A stretch of DNA of 64,000 bases from Rhizobium sp. NLR16a (GCF_017948245.1 NZ_CP072866.1:1-64000); one strand, 5' to 3'; positions 43,918-52,569 are shown, counted from the stretch's first letter. Translations and numbers: made by a program. The notes: generated from the sequence alone by a model not told the origin.

Positions 43918-44565
43918 TCAGTGCACCGCGATGCGGTTGTCTACCTTGGTCACGCCGGGAACAGACCAGGCAGCGCGTTCAGCGGCGCGACGCTCGTTCA
44001 AGGAATGGACATCGCCATTGAGGACAACGCTGCCGCCGGCCACGTCAGCGCGAATGCCGGACGCCTCGATCTCGGCATTGCGGCGCAATGCACTCTCGAT
44101 ACGCTCCCGAACGTCAGCCGCGCTTGCGGTCGGCCGAATGGTCACACGATTGACGATCGCCAGAACCCCGCCCAGTTTGCGGACGGCATTTTCCGCCGCG
44201 ACGCGCTGGAAGTGCCACGGCACCTCGCCCGTCAGCGTAACGCAGCCGCGCTGGACGGTCACGCCGATAGCGGCATCTGGAAGTGCTGTATCCCAACTGA
44301 TGATCTTCACCGCCCGGGCAGCAATTTCGTCGTCGGCATGCTTCTTCCGCTCCGGATAGCGAATCTCGATTTCCTCGGCAATTGCCCGTACACCTCTCAC
44401 ACGTCGCGCCGCTGCTTCGGCAGCGGCCTTTTCCGCATAACTCTCGACGTGGCCTGACAGGGTGACGATCCCATTTTCGACCGCGACGCCGATATTGGCA
44501 GCATCAATGCTTGGCTCGAACTCAAGTTCGTCCAGAACGTCCTGTTGTATGGTACTGTCGTGCAT
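43918..44565 (-). CDS. Triple BON-domain protein
   Basis: 215 residues, start ATG 44565 after GGAGAG. Three BON repeats (NIGVAVENGIVTLSGHVESY; IGVTVQRGCVTLTGEVPW; GIRADVAGGSVVLNGDVHSL). Same length and order as the protein at 32746, with which it shares DELEFEPSIDAANIG versus DELDFEPSIDAANIG. No signal peptide. Duplicate within the island. A CGCAA-class box at 44641 stands at the right distance. Confidence 0.88.
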   Translation of the reverse strand: MHDSTIQQDVLDELEFEPSIDAANIGVAVENGIVTLSGHVESYAEKAAAEAAARRVRGVRAIAEEIEIRYPERKKHADDEIAARAVKIISWDTALPDAAIGVTVQRGCVTLTGEVPWHFQRVAAENAVRKLGGVLAIVNRVTIRPTASAADVRERIESALRRNAEIEASGIRADVAGGSVVLNGDVHSLNERRAAERAAWSVPGVTKVDNRIAVH

Positions 44566-44640
44566 CTGATCTCTCCACTTTTGAAGATGATAGAGGGGGA
44601 CCCTCGGAGGCAACTCTGTCCCTTTCCCGGCAGGACTGCA

Positions 44641-44654
44641 TTGCGGTCGATCAA
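44641..44654 (-). promoter_or_regulatory. FixK-type box with CGCAA half, for BON gene
   Basis: Minus strand: TTGAT-CGAC-CGCAA. Centre 44647.5; predicted start near 44606, 41 nt before ATG 44565. Confidence 0.5.
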
Positions 44655-44725
44655 AGAAAGCTTGCGACTGCGCGTTTGAGATCCGATTGCAATTTCCCTC
44701 ATGAACTCTTCCGCAGGCGCCTGAT

Positions 44726-44739
44726 TTGACCGATCTCAA
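44726..44739 (+). promoter_or_regulatory. FixK-type box, one mismatch
   Basis: TTGAC-CGAT-CTCAA; fits TTG(A/C)-N6-(T/G)CAA. Centre 44732.5; predicted plus start near 44774. Confidence 0.5.
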
Positions 44740-44860
44740 GGAAAGGCGTCGCCAAAACTCCGATAAACTCAAGAAATCATGCATGTGGATGCTGAGATCG
44801 AGCCCGACCGCTGATGAAGGTTTGCGTCACATAGGGCGCCAAAAAGAGATTGTTCGGCAG

Positions 44861-45397
44861 ATGGACGATGAGAGCCACACGATCATTTTGAAAGTCGATT
44901 GCGCCGCGCGCCTATTCAACTCCCTCGACCCCACGCCATTTCGTGAGCGGGACCTTGATCCAGACGCGGAGCGCTTCATCGTCGAATGGGCACAGGAAGC
45001 ACCGAGAAGCGCTCGGCTGGAGATCGTCGTTCAGCTGCCAGTTCAAGAACTCGCAACCGACTCGGCTGCAATGATATGCGAGGCAATTCAACATAACTTC
45101 GGCGATCGAGCCGTTCAAACTCGCCGCGAATTGCGGGAGCTCCTACGGGAAGGGCGACGTGAACTGATCGTTGGCATTCCGACCCTGGCGTTGAGCATCG
45201 TTTGCAGCCAACTCATCATCAACGTGATGGGATCGGACACCCTTGGAAAGGTCCTGAGCGAAAGTCTGCTTATTTTCGGCTGGGTTGCGAATTGGCGCCC
45301 GCTCGAGATCTTCCTTTATGATTGGTGGTCCATCGCCCTTAAACGCCGCTTCTATCAAGGACTCGCGGCAGCCGATGTGAAAGTCGTTGCAGCATGA
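44861..45397 (+). CDS. Hypothetical membrane-associated protein
   Basis: 178 residues if ATG 44861 is used; ATG 44783 would add 26 residues but leaves almost no leader from the predicted start at 44774. The first half is soluble (SHTIILKVDCAARLFNSLDP, AERFIVEWAQEAPRSARLEI); then two hydrophobic stretches (LIVGIPTLALSIVCSQLIIN and a C-terminal LLIFGWVANWRPLEIFLYDW). I do not recognise a named family. Position next to a box supports membership of the regulon. Confidence 0.6.
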   Translation: MDDESHTIILKVDCAARLFNSLDPTPFRERDLDPDAERFIVEWAQEAPRSARLEIVVQLPVQELATDSAAMICEAIQHNFGDRAVQTRRELRELLREGRRELIVGIPTLALSIVCSQLIINVMGSDTLGKVLSESLLIFGWVANWRPLEIFLYDWWSIALKRRFYQGLAAADVKVVAA

Positions 45398-45500
45398 TTA
45401 TCCAGATCCGGCCTGCTCCTCCCCGCAATCACCCACGCAACAGGTTTTCCCGCGTGGCAGCGCCGACGAGAAGTTTCGGGAACCCCAGCGAAAGGCGAAG

Positions 45501-47420
45501 TCAATCGAGGAGCTCACGGAGCCGGAACGCCAACTCACGGGCGGTATAAGGCTTCTTCAGCCAGCTCCCGGAAAGGGCCAGCTCCCGGCCTGCGATTGCC
45601 GGCTCCGCGTACCCAGACGTGAACAGGATCTTGATCCCGGGCTTCCGCGCCCTCACTTCGTTGGCGAGCTCATCGCCGGTCATGCCGCCTGGCATGACGA
45701 TATCGGTGAAGAGCAAGGCGATATCATCATGTTCGTCCAGCCGCTCCAGCGCTTCCCCACCATTCGCGGCCGAGACGACCGTGTAACCTGCGGCTGCCAG
45801 ACGGGAGACAGCGACGCGGCGCACGCGCGGATCGTCCTCGACGACGAGGATTTTTTCGACGCCGCCCGGAATGCTCGGTTGGAGGCGCTCTTTCGCTCCC
45901 TCTTCGCCGGCGCCTTCTGCCGCCGCGCGCGCGGCTGGAAGGAAGACGCGCACACTCGTACCCCGGTCGATCTCGCTGTAAAGCTGGATAAAACCGCCGG
46001 ATTGCTTGGCGAAGCCATAAACCATCGAAAGGCCGAGCCCGGTTCCGGCGCCGACGCCCTTGGTGGTGAAGAAGGGTTCGAAGGCCCGCTGCTTGACCTC
46101 GGCCGTCATGCCGCCGCCGGTGTCGGTGACCGAGATCAGCACGTAATCGCCGGTGCGCACCTCGGGATACATCTTGGCATAGTCGACATCGAGCTTGACA
46201 CGCGAGATCTCGATCGAAACCTGCCCGCCGCGGGGCATCGCGTCCCTGCCATTGAGCACGAGGTTCAAAAGCGCATTTTGGAGTTGCGAGCTGTCGACGA
46301 GCGCCTTGTTGTCTACGCCGGTGACGATGGTACGGAATTCGATCGCCTCGCCCACAGTGCGCCGCAGCAGCTCGGAAAAGCCTGAAACCAATTGCGCGAC
46401 ATCAACGAGCTTCGGGTTCAGCGGCTGCCGGCGGCCAAAGGCGAGCAACTGGCCCGTAAGTTTGGCGCCATCGTCAGCAGCATTCTGCGCCTCACGCAGG
46501 AGCGGCCGCAGCCTTTCGTCGGTCAACTTATCCTCGATCATCTCGAGATTGCCGATGACGACGGTCAGAAGATTGTTGAAGTCGTGCGCCAGTCCTCCGG
46601 TCAACTGACCAATCGCTTCCATCTTCTGCGATTGGCGCAGTTCCTCGTCGATCCTCTGGCGGCTCGTCAGATCACGGATGAAACCGGTGAATATCTGCTT
46701 GCCATTGGCAATGGCCTCGCCGACAGCGAGCTCCATGGGAAAGACGGAGCCGTCCTTGCGCTGCCCGGTCACTACCCGGCCATAGCCGATGATGCGCCGT
46801 TCGCCAGTCGTCATGTAGCGAGAGAGATAGCCATCATGCGCGTCGCGATCAGGCTGCGGCATCAACATCTTGACGTTCCGGCCAAAGACTTCCTCGGAGG
46901 AATAGCCGAAAAGTCGCTCGGCCGCGGCGCTGAAAGAGGAGATGGTGCCGGTACTGTCGATGACGATCATCGCCTCGGGAACGGTATCGAGGATGGAGCG
47001 CAAATGCGCCTCCCGTCCTGCGAGATCATCCTGCACCCTCTTCATACTGGTCACATCATTGTTGGTCTGGACGATCATGCCCTTGGAGGAAGATGGGTCG
47101 ATCCCAATCCAGCGAGTAGCGATGAAGAGGGTGCGCCCGTCCTTGTGGCGATGCAGCACCTCGCCTTCCCAGGCGCCTTCGCTTCGCACCGCTTCGCGGA
47201 TTTCTTCCACCGGCCGGGGGAAATGCGTTGCCAGAAGCTCATGTACGACCTTGCCGAGAGCCTCTTCCCGCGACCAGCCGTAAAGTGCTTCGCAGCCGCC
47301 GGTCCACCGGCTGATGACGCCATCGAAACCATGGATGATGAGATTAGCTCCATCGAGCAGGCGCGCGAGCTCGACGAGCTGGGTTTCGCTGGTGGATCTG
47401 GTCGTCATGTCGCCGTTCAT
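45501..47420 (-). CDS. Hybrid sensor histidine kinase with FixL-like haem-PAS domain
   Basis: 639 residues: PAS 1 (about 15-125), PAS 2 (138-255), HisKA with HDFNNLL (His about 277), HATPase (about 380-495), receiver (about 520-638; Asp in [10 protein letters not shown], Lys in WLKKPYTA). PAS 2 carries the FixL haem pattern: proximal His in [10 protein letters not shown], Arg six residues on, and Arg in [13 protein letters not shown] at His+20, as in FixL His200/Arg206/Arg220; it also keeps [10 protein letters not shown]. Predicted soluble oxygen sensor. No separate response regulator adjacent, so output is unknown. No box directly upstream. Confidence 0.88.
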   Translation of the reverse strand: MNGDMTTRSTSETQLVELARLLDGANLIIHGFDGVISRWTGGCEALYGWSREEALGKVVHELLATHFPRPVEEIREAVRSEGAWEGEVLHRHKDGRTLFIATRWIGIDPSSSKGMIVQTNNDVTSMKRVQDDLAGREAHLRSILDTVPEAMIVIDSTGTISSFSAAAERLFGYSSEEVFGRNVKMLMPQPDRDAHDGYLSRYMTTGERRIIGYGRVVTGQRKDGSVFPMELAVGEAIANGKQIFTGFIRDLTSRQRIDEELRQSQKMEAIGQLTGGLAHDFNNLLTVVIGNLEMIEDKLTDERLRPLLREAQNAADDGAKLTGQLLAFGRRQPLNPKLVDVAQLVSGFSELLRRTVGEAIEFRTIVTGVDNKALVDSSQLQNALLNLVLNGRDAMPRGGQVSIEISRVKLDVDYAKMYPEVRTGDYVLISVTDTGGGMTAEVKQRAFEPFFTTKGVGAGTGLGLSMVYGFAKQSGGFIQLYSEIDRGTSVRVFLPAARAAAEGAGEEGAKERLQPSIPGGVEKILVVEDDPRVRRVAVSRLAAAGYTVVSAANGGEALERLDEHDDIALLFTDIVMPGGMTGDELANEVRARKPGIKILFTSGYAEPAIAGRELALSGSWLKKPYTARELAFRLRELLD

Positions 47421-47612
47421 GGCACTTCTTCATCAAAAGACAGGTGGCGCGGCTTCGATCGTAAGATCATCCGACATTCGCCGCCATCAAGAATGCACTA
47501 TCGTGCCACATTTTGCGAGACAGCGTCGGGTGCCGGCCGACAACAGGTTATCCCACGGCCGCCTACCGGCTACGAGAGCGTCTCGCTTTCGGGTCAAGAC
47601 TGCGGCAACCGC

Positions 47613-48596
47613 TCAAGGCGTCAGAACGGCGGCCCCGTTCACCCGGCCTAGCCGAAGATCCTCAAGCGCTCTGTTGGCATCGACAAGCGCATAGACAGAC
47701 GTATGGGTCCTGACCCTGGCCTTGCGAGCGACCGGAAAGAATTCCTCCGCGTCGGCGCGCGTGAGATTAGCGACCGAGACCACGCTTCGCTCGCCCCAAA
47801 TAAGGGCATAGGGCATCGCCGGGAGATCGGTCATGTGGATACCGCCGCAAACGACCCTGCCCCCCTTCCGCACTGCCTTCAAGGCAGCCGGCACGAGCTC
47901 GCCGACAGGCGCGAAGATGATCGCCGCGTCGAGTGGGACCGGCGGACTTTCGTCCGAACCTCCCGCCCAGACGGAGCCGAGGCCGAGCGCGAAATCTTGC
48001 GCCGCCTCGTCGCCGGGGCGTGAGAAGGCATAGACCTCGCGACCCTGCCAGCGACAGATCTGGGCGATGATATGAGCGGCCGCGCCAAATCCGTAAAGAC
48101 CGATCTTGCCGGCATCGCCGGCCTTCTTCAGCGAACGCCATCCTATAAGGCCGGCGCACAGCAGCGGCGCAAGCGCAACGGGGTCGGCATCGTTCTCCAG
48201 CGCAAAGGCATAATCCGCATCTGCAACGACATGTGTGGCAAAACCGCCATCGCGCGTGTAGCCGGTGAATTCAGGACGGTCGCAAAGGTTCTCCCGTCCG
48301 GCGCGGCAGAAGGAGCAGGACCCGCAAGTGTGTCCCAGCCACGGCACGCCGACCCTTTGCCCGAGCCGCGACGAAGCGACACCCCCGCCGACGGCCTCGA
48401 CGATGCCGACGATCTCATGGCCCGGAACGAGCGGAAGCTTTGGATCGGCCAGATCGCCGTCACAGACGTGAAGATCGGTTCTGCAGATGGCGCACGCCTC
48501 CATCCTCAGCATTAGTTGCCCATATCCCGGCGCGGGATCGGGCCGCTCTTCCGAGCGCAGCGGAGAGCCCACCCTTTCGAGGACCATTGCCTTCAT
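47613..48596 (-). CDS. Zinc-dependent alcohol dehydrogenase
   Basis: 327 residues, start ATG 48596 after GGAGG. Medium-chain dehydrogenase. Catalytic zinc site CAICRTDLHVCDG and GHEIVG; structural zinc Cys in CGSCSFCRAGRENLC; nucleotide-binding region GLYGFGAAAHIIAQ is a slightly altered GxGxxG. Oxidises an alcohol or reduces an aldehyde with NAD(P). Substrate unknown. AdhA-like enzymes of this group are often linked to low-oxygen fermentation. It lies directly after the remains of a CoA-transferase gene whose 3' part is lost. Confidence 0.88.
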   Translation of the reverse strand: MKAMVLERVGSPLRSEERPDPAPGYGQLMLRMEACAICRTDLHVCDGDLADPKLPLVPGHEIVGIVEAVGGGVASSRLGQRVGVPWLGHTCGSCSFCRAGRENLCDRPEFTGYTRDGGFATHVVADADYAFALENDADPVALAPLLCAGLIGWRSLKKAGDAGKIGLYGFGAAAHIIAQICRWQGREVYAFSRPGDEAAQDFALGLGSVWAGGSDESPPVPLDAAIIFAPVGELVPAALKAVRKGGRVVCGGIHMTDLPAMPYALIWGERSVVSVANLTRADAEEFFPVARKARVRTHTSVYALVDANRALEDLRLGRVNGAAVLTP

Positions 48597-48605
48597 CAAC
48601 GCCTC

Positions 48606-48951
48606 CTCACCTCTGTGACGCGACTCTGGTCGACGAACATCACTTAGCCGGCATTGATCGCCCGGAGTAAGACGGGATCGGATTGGACCGGCATGCGGCG
48701 CGCGATGACATGAGCCTCGGTGGCGTGCCGTCGAGATTGTGGCCGAGCGAGGCACCGATCATCAGTGTGATCTTCAGCGGATCGCGTCTTGCCCGTTCCG
48801 CCAGCGCCAGCGGCACGGCCTTGGCCTCGCCGGCTCTGGTGAAGCCGCTCATGCCAGCGGTCATGCCATCGGTGATCAGCTGCGCGGCCTCCGCGGCACC
48901 GACGATACGATCCCACAACCGATCGTTCCGAAGCCGGTCCTTGAACGTCAT
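48606..48951 (-). pseudogene. 5' remnant of acetyl-CoA hydrolase/CoA-transferase gene
   Basis: The first about 75 codons from ATG 48951 (KDRLRNDRLWDRIVGAAEAA, GMSGFTRAGEAKAVP, ITLMIGASLGHNLDG) are typical of the acetyl-CoA hydrolase / succinate CoA-transferase family (about 500 residues). The frame then shifts: EAHVIARRMPVQSDPVL continues in another frame, followed by a stop where the family has Glu, then VMFVDQ. The rest is missing; the adh gene begins there. Non-functional. Confidence 0.7.
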
Positions 48952-48981
48952 GCACAGGCCCCTTTTATTTACCGGTCCTGC

Positions 48982-49347
48982 CTATTGCCGCCAGAACGCC
49001 TGCATCTCCTCGGGCGTGACCTTGCCGTCTTTGTTGGCATCCACGCTGTCGAAAATCCGCTTATGGATGGCCGTGACCTCCTCGAATGACAGCGCACCAT
49101 CCCCGTCCACGTCGGCAATTGCGAACATGATCTTCATCATCTGACCGCGCATGCCCATCTGGGGCATGCCTCCCATCATGCCGGGCTGCATCATCATACC
49201 CTGCCCCATCATTCCGCCGGGCATCATGCCGGAGCCGGGCATGGACTCCTGGCCCTGTCCGTTCGTCTGTGCGACCGCGAATCCCGCAGCGCCGAGGGCG
49301 ATCGTTGCGGCCAAAACGAGAGTGTTTGGAATTCTTGTCTTTCTCAT
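48982..49347 (-). CDS. Secreted EF-hand protein with Met-rich segment
   Basis: 121 residues. Signal peptide (TLVLAATIALGAAGFAVAQ), then a Met/Gly/Pro-rich stretch of about 35 residues with many MMxG repeats, then two EF-hands: DVDGDGALSFEE and DANKDGKVTPEE. Periplasmic calcium binding is expected; the Met-rich part could bind Cu(I) or Ag(I). RBS GGGGAAGGAC precedes the ATG. No box upstream. Confidence 0.85.
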   Translation of the reverse strand: MRKTRIPNTLVLAATIALGAAGFAVAQTNGQGQESMPGSGMMPGGMMGQGMMMQPGMMGGMPQMGMRGQMMKIMFAIADVDGDGALSFEEVTAIHKRIFDSVDANKDGKVTPEEMQAFWRQ

Positions 49348-49644
49348 GTCCTTCCCCTTTGGTTGATCTGTCTACTCGCCTGTTTCCGAAGTGGAGCAGG
49401 ACGATTTCGAATGCCGGATCCGTCGGATCCGGCGCCGGGTCATCCAGTTGACAACTTGCCGATGCTGACCCGAGGCCATGACACTGCGTCCGTCGCAGTG
49501 ATCGGCGATAGGCGCAGTCCGAAAGCCCGGATAACGCACGCCTGCGGTAATAGAAACGCCAGCCTCAGATGAAAACAGAAGCAGGTTCTGGCTTAATTGC
49601 TCACGTAGGCTGAGGTTGCGCCCAAGCTCCACAGATCGCCTTCA

Positions 49645-49950
49645 TCAGCCAAAACGTCGGCTGATGAAGTTGAAGATAATAGCGATCAATGCTCCCGCGT
49701 AGCCGCCGAAGATAACGCTTTGAATCGTCCCCAGGGCCAGGCTTCGAAGATCAAAGCCGGTCAGACCCGAAAAGAACTGCAGCCAAGGCCGATGCAGCCC
49801 CCAGTCGGGAGCTACGAAGCCGAGAACCATGCAGAGCAGGAATGAGATGGTTACGAAGGCGGCCAGTGTCGTGCCAAGCACCAGCACGGAGACATGAATC
49901 GGCATTGCAGAGTAGGTTGACGGTTGCGCATGCAAGGTAGTGTTCGCCAT
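49645..49950 (-). CDS. Small two- or three-helix membrane protein (DUF5676-like)
   Basis: 101 residues from ATG 49950. Hydrophobic segments at about 23-46 (VLGTTLAAFVTISFLLCMVL), a middle amphipathic LHRPWLQFFSGLTGFD, and 72-95 (TIQSVIFGGYAGALIAIIFN). The WLQFFSGLTGFD block and size fit DUF5676 small membrane proteins. Function unknown. The box at 50030 is well placed (45-nt leader). Confidence 0.72.
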   Translation of the reverse strand: MANTTLHAQPSTYSAMPIHVSVLVLGTTLAAFVTISFLLCMVLGFVAPDWGLHRPWLQFFSGLTGFDLRSLALGTIQSVIFGGYAGALIAIIFNFISRRFG

Positions 49951-50029
49951 TGAATGATCCTCCGCATATGACCGCGAAGCCGCGGCCATGACGATAGAGC
50001 CATCATCTGTCTATCGGGCGTGAGCCCCA

Positions 50030-50043
50030 TTGATTCAGGTCAA
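50030..50043. promoter_or_regulatory. FixK/FNR-type box upstream of DUF5676-like gene
   Basis: TTGAT-TCAG-GTCAA. Centre 50036.5; minus start near 49995, 45 nt before ATG 49950. Confidence 0.75.
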
Positions 50044-50195
50044 CAATGGCAACGCTTTTGCTTTCAGGGAGCTTAACGTCTCGCCCCTCTTACGAACGGT
50101 TCAGCAGGAAATCTGCGGCATCCGGATGCTTGGTTGAAGCCCCTCAGCAAGACGGTGGCCAGTTTCCAGATTCTCAGCCTGGTTGCGCCGCGGCC

Positions 50196-50209
50196 TTGAC
50201 GAAGCGCAA
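50196..50209 (+). promoter_or_regulatory. FixK-type box with CGCAA half, upstream of USP
   Basis: TTGAC-GAAG-CGCAA. Centre 50202.5; plus start near 50244, 22 nt before ATG 50266. Right-most box of the island. Confidence 0.6.
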
Positions 50210-50265
50210 TGCAGACTCCCTCTGCGGCAGGCATCATGACTGCTGTTTAACCTCAGGAGGCCAGC

Positions 50266-51087
50266 ATGCACCCGCAGTTCCATCTTCCGTTGTCGACCTA
50301 TCCCGACGCAAGTTCCTTCACCATAATCGACAATGCAATTGACCTGGCTCGGCAGAATGACGCCCATCTGGTCGCCAGCATCCCGCAAGTTCGCATCCCC
50401 CAGGTCCACCAGCCCTTTCCGACAGTGATCGATGTCGACACATGGCGGGGGCAAGCAGAGCAGTATAGCCGGGACAGCGGGACTTCGCTGCGGGAACATC
50501 TCACCCACGCTGTTTCGGAGACTGACGTCCGAATGCGAATCCATGGATTCGAGGCCACGGAGCCGTTCGTATATGAACGCCTTTCCGAAATTGCCAGGTG
50601 CCACGACCTGTCCATCATCGAGTCCTCGGAGCTCTCCCGCCAGCTTTCCGAGACGCTGCTGTTCGGAAGCGGCCGTCCCCTCGTTCTATTTCCCGCCACC
50701 AGCGTCTGCTCTCGCGTAGACACGATCGCCGTTGCCTGGGACGGCAGCGCCACCGCCGCGCGTGCCCTATCCTGCGCCCGCATTTTCTTCGAGCGGGCGA
50801 CCAAGGTGCAGGTCATCTCGATCACCGACGACAAGCAGACCGACGAGGTGAACCGCGCCCTTCTCATCTCGTCTTTGAAGCACTCTGGATTGGATGTGGA
50901 AGACGTATCGATCCAGGCAGGTGGAGAGACCGCGACCGCGGCCATCCAATCGGCTGCGCTGGAACGAAAAGCAGACCTCCTGGTTGCGGGCGGTTTCGGC
51001 CATTCCCGGCTTCGTGAATTCATCCTCGGCGGCGTTACTCGCGAATTGCTCGTCCACGCTGAGCTCCCGGTGCTTCTCGCCCATTAG
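50266..51087 (+). CDS. Universal stress protein, two-domain, divergent
   Basis: 273 residues, ATG 50266 after AGGAGG. N-terminal half diverged (no clear ILV start); C-terminal half has DTIAVAWDGSATAARALSCA and the ATP signature GGFGHSRLREFILGGVTRELL followed by LPVLLAH. Cytoplasmic stress protein. More distant from the USPs at 7028 and 21349 than these are from each other. The next bases hold remnants of two other genes. Confidence 0.9.
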   Translation: MHPQFHLPLSTYPDASSFTIIDNAIDLARQNDAHLVASIPQVRIPQVHQPFPTVIDVDTWRGQAEQYSRDSGTSLREHLTHAVSETDVRMRIHGFEATEPFVYERLSEIARCHDLSIIESSELSRQLSETLLFGSGRPLVLFPATSVCSRVDTIAVAWDGSATAARALSCARIFFERATKVQVISITDDKQTDEVNRALLISSLKHSGLDVEDVSIQAGGETATAAIQSAALERKADLLVAGGFGHSRLREFILGGVTRELLVHAELPVLLAH

Positions 51088-51145
51088 AGGAACCGAAGAG
51101 CGTTGCGGATGACCGCCACGTCGACCGCCTCCTGAGGCAACACCC
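51084..51145 (-). pseudogene. C-terminal scrap of a P-type metal ATPase
   Basis: Minus strand reads VLPQEAVDVAVIRNALRFL and a stop. It matches the end of the P1B core (ALFQEAIDVAVILNALRALG) in the Nia-like gene at 28637. Only about 20 codons remain. Its stop codon overlaps the stop of the USP gene. Confidence 0.6.
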
Positions 51146-51152
51146 GCCGCCG

Positions 51153-51314
51153 GGCTGAAACTGACGAGGTCCTGAGGCAGCATGCGACGGATGAGATTGC
51201 CGATTTGATCGTCATGGGCGCATACAATCACGCTCGTTGGCGGCAGACGCTGTTCAAGGCGTGACGCACAACATGATAGGGCAAAGCAGCATGCCAGTTT
51301 TCCTGGCGCATTAA
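51153..51314 (+). pseudogene. C-terminal scrap of a universal stress protein
   Basis: Plus strand reads TDEIADLIVMGAYNHARWRQ then a stop, and in a shifted frame GVTHNMIGQSSMPVFLAH with a stop. Together they are the end of a USP with one frameshift. Start and N-terminal part are missing. Confidence 0.65.
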
Positions 51315-51358
51315 CCGAGGGCGGAACATGACCGCGCCCCGTCCCTCTGCTTTGCGCC

Positions 51359-52156
51359 TTACCCCGACACCAGCGTCCCCCGGTTCCGATGCAAAATGTA
51401 AGCAGAAACCACGAAGATGAGCGCTGCGAAGAGGCGGTTGAGGATGTTCTTGTAGGCGCTGAGCCGCGTGGCGAGCAGCATGCCAAAAACGCCGCCGACA
51501 ATGCCGCCGCCGATGAACTCGGCGGCAAGCCACCAGTCCACAAGGCCCGAACTGGCATAGTTCAGGGCGGTCGCCAGTCCGAACGCACCGACGGAGAGGA
51601 GAGATGTGCCAATCGCGTTGATCATCGGCATGCCCGTCGCCAGCATGAGGCCGGGCACGATCAGGAAGCCCCCGCCGATCCCGAAGAAACCGGATGCGGC
51701 GCCGGCGGCGAGTGCCACGGCCGCGGTGGCGAGGCACATCCTGAGGTCGACCGGGCGGCCGTCGACGGCCACCGCCTTCCGGGGTTTCAGCATCAGAGCG
51801 CCAACGACCACCATCACGATCCCGAAGAAAAAGATCAGGCGATCTCCGTCTATCGCCTTGCCGAGGCTGGAGCCGCCTACGGCGCCGGCGATGCCGAGTG
51901 CAGAGAAGACGGCCGCGCAGCGCCACCAAACGTGACCCTTGATCGCGTGGCTGGCAAAATTTGCGAATGCGTTCGCCGAAACAGCGAGCGCTCCCGTGCC
52001 GATGGCAATGTGCGGCTGGGCCACTCCCACCACATAGAGCAGAAGGGGCGTTGCCAAGATCGATCCGCCTCCACCCAGGAGACCGAGCATGAAGCCGACG
52101 AGTCCGCCGGAGCCGACTGCCGAAACGATAGGATAGTTCACGCCCGTCCGCCCCAT
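51359..52156 (-). CDS. TauE/SafE-family sulfite/thiosulfate exporter-like permease
   Basis: 265 residues, about seven to eight membrane helices. Repeat signatures GLLGGGGSILATPLLL and GFFGIGGGFLIVPGLML, one per half. Expected to move a small sulfur anion such as sulfite or a sulfonate out across the inner membrane. Last gene of a five-gene operon; its start overlaps the end of the YeeE/YedE gene by 19 bp. In the operon it would dispose of sulfite made by the persulfide dioxygenase. Confidence 0.88.
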   Translation of the reverse strand: MGRTGVNYPIVSAVGSGGLVGFMLGLLGGGGSILATPLLLYVVGVAQPHIAIGTGALAVSANAFANFASHAIKGHVWWRCAAVFSALGIAGAVGGSSLGKAIDGDRLIFFFGIVMVVVGALMLKPRKAVAVDGRPVDLRMCLATAAVALAAGAASGFFGIGGGFLIVPGLMLATGMPMINAIGTSLLSVGAFGLATALNYASSGLVDWWLAAEFIGGGIVGGVFGMLLATRLSAYKNILNRLFAALIFVVSAYILHRNRGTLVSG

Positions 52157-52569
52157 ACTCTGTCATACAAGGTCATCCCGCCCAGCATCGCGACGACGAA
52201 CAGGATTGTCGGAGGAAGACCCATTGACAGGGATGCGACTGCCGGGCCTGGACAGAAGCCGCCGATCCCCCAGCCAAGGCCGAACAAGACGGAGCCGATA
52301 ACCAGCGGCGCATCGATCCGGCGGCTCGCCGGCACATGGAAGCTGTCGTCAAAGGCTGGGTGCCGCATCCGCTTCATCACCTGCACGCCGATGGCCGCGA
52401 CCGCAACTGCACCGCCGAGAACGAAGGCGAGGCTCGGATCCCAGGCGCCGAAGACGTCGAGGAAGCCCTGGATGCGGACGGGGTTCAGCATGCCGGACAA
52501 GGATAGCCCGAAGCCGAAGACGACGCCCGCGGCGAGCGCCGCGACGATTTGGTAGACTTTCCTGTTCAT
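52138..52569 (-). CDS. YeeE/YedE-family protein (DUF6691 type), half-size
   Basis: 143 residues, four membrane helices. GFGLSLSGMLNPVRIQGFLD and GLGWGIGGFCPGPAVASL carry the conserved Cys of this family. Forms, with the partner at 52566, a full-size thiosulfate- or polysulfide-transporter-like unit split in two. Overlaps its upstream neighbour by 4 bp. Likely role: import of a sulfur compound or movement of sulfide-derived species. Confidence 0.87.
   Translation of the reverse strand: MNRKVYQIVAALAAGVVFGFGLSLSGMLNPVRIQGFLDVFGAWDPSLAFVLGGAVAVAAIGVQVMKRMRHPAFDDSFHVPASRRIDAPLVIGSVLFGLGWGIGGFCPGPAVASLSMGLPPTILFVVAMLGGMTLYDRVWGGRA

Noticed and set aside
46392..47651. 419-codon open frame on the plus strand
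   Set aside because: Antisense to the hybrid kinase; no recognisable domains.
51389..52555. 388-codon open frame on the plus strand
   Set aside because: Antisense to the TauE and YeeE genes; highly charged shadow of membrane-helix codons.
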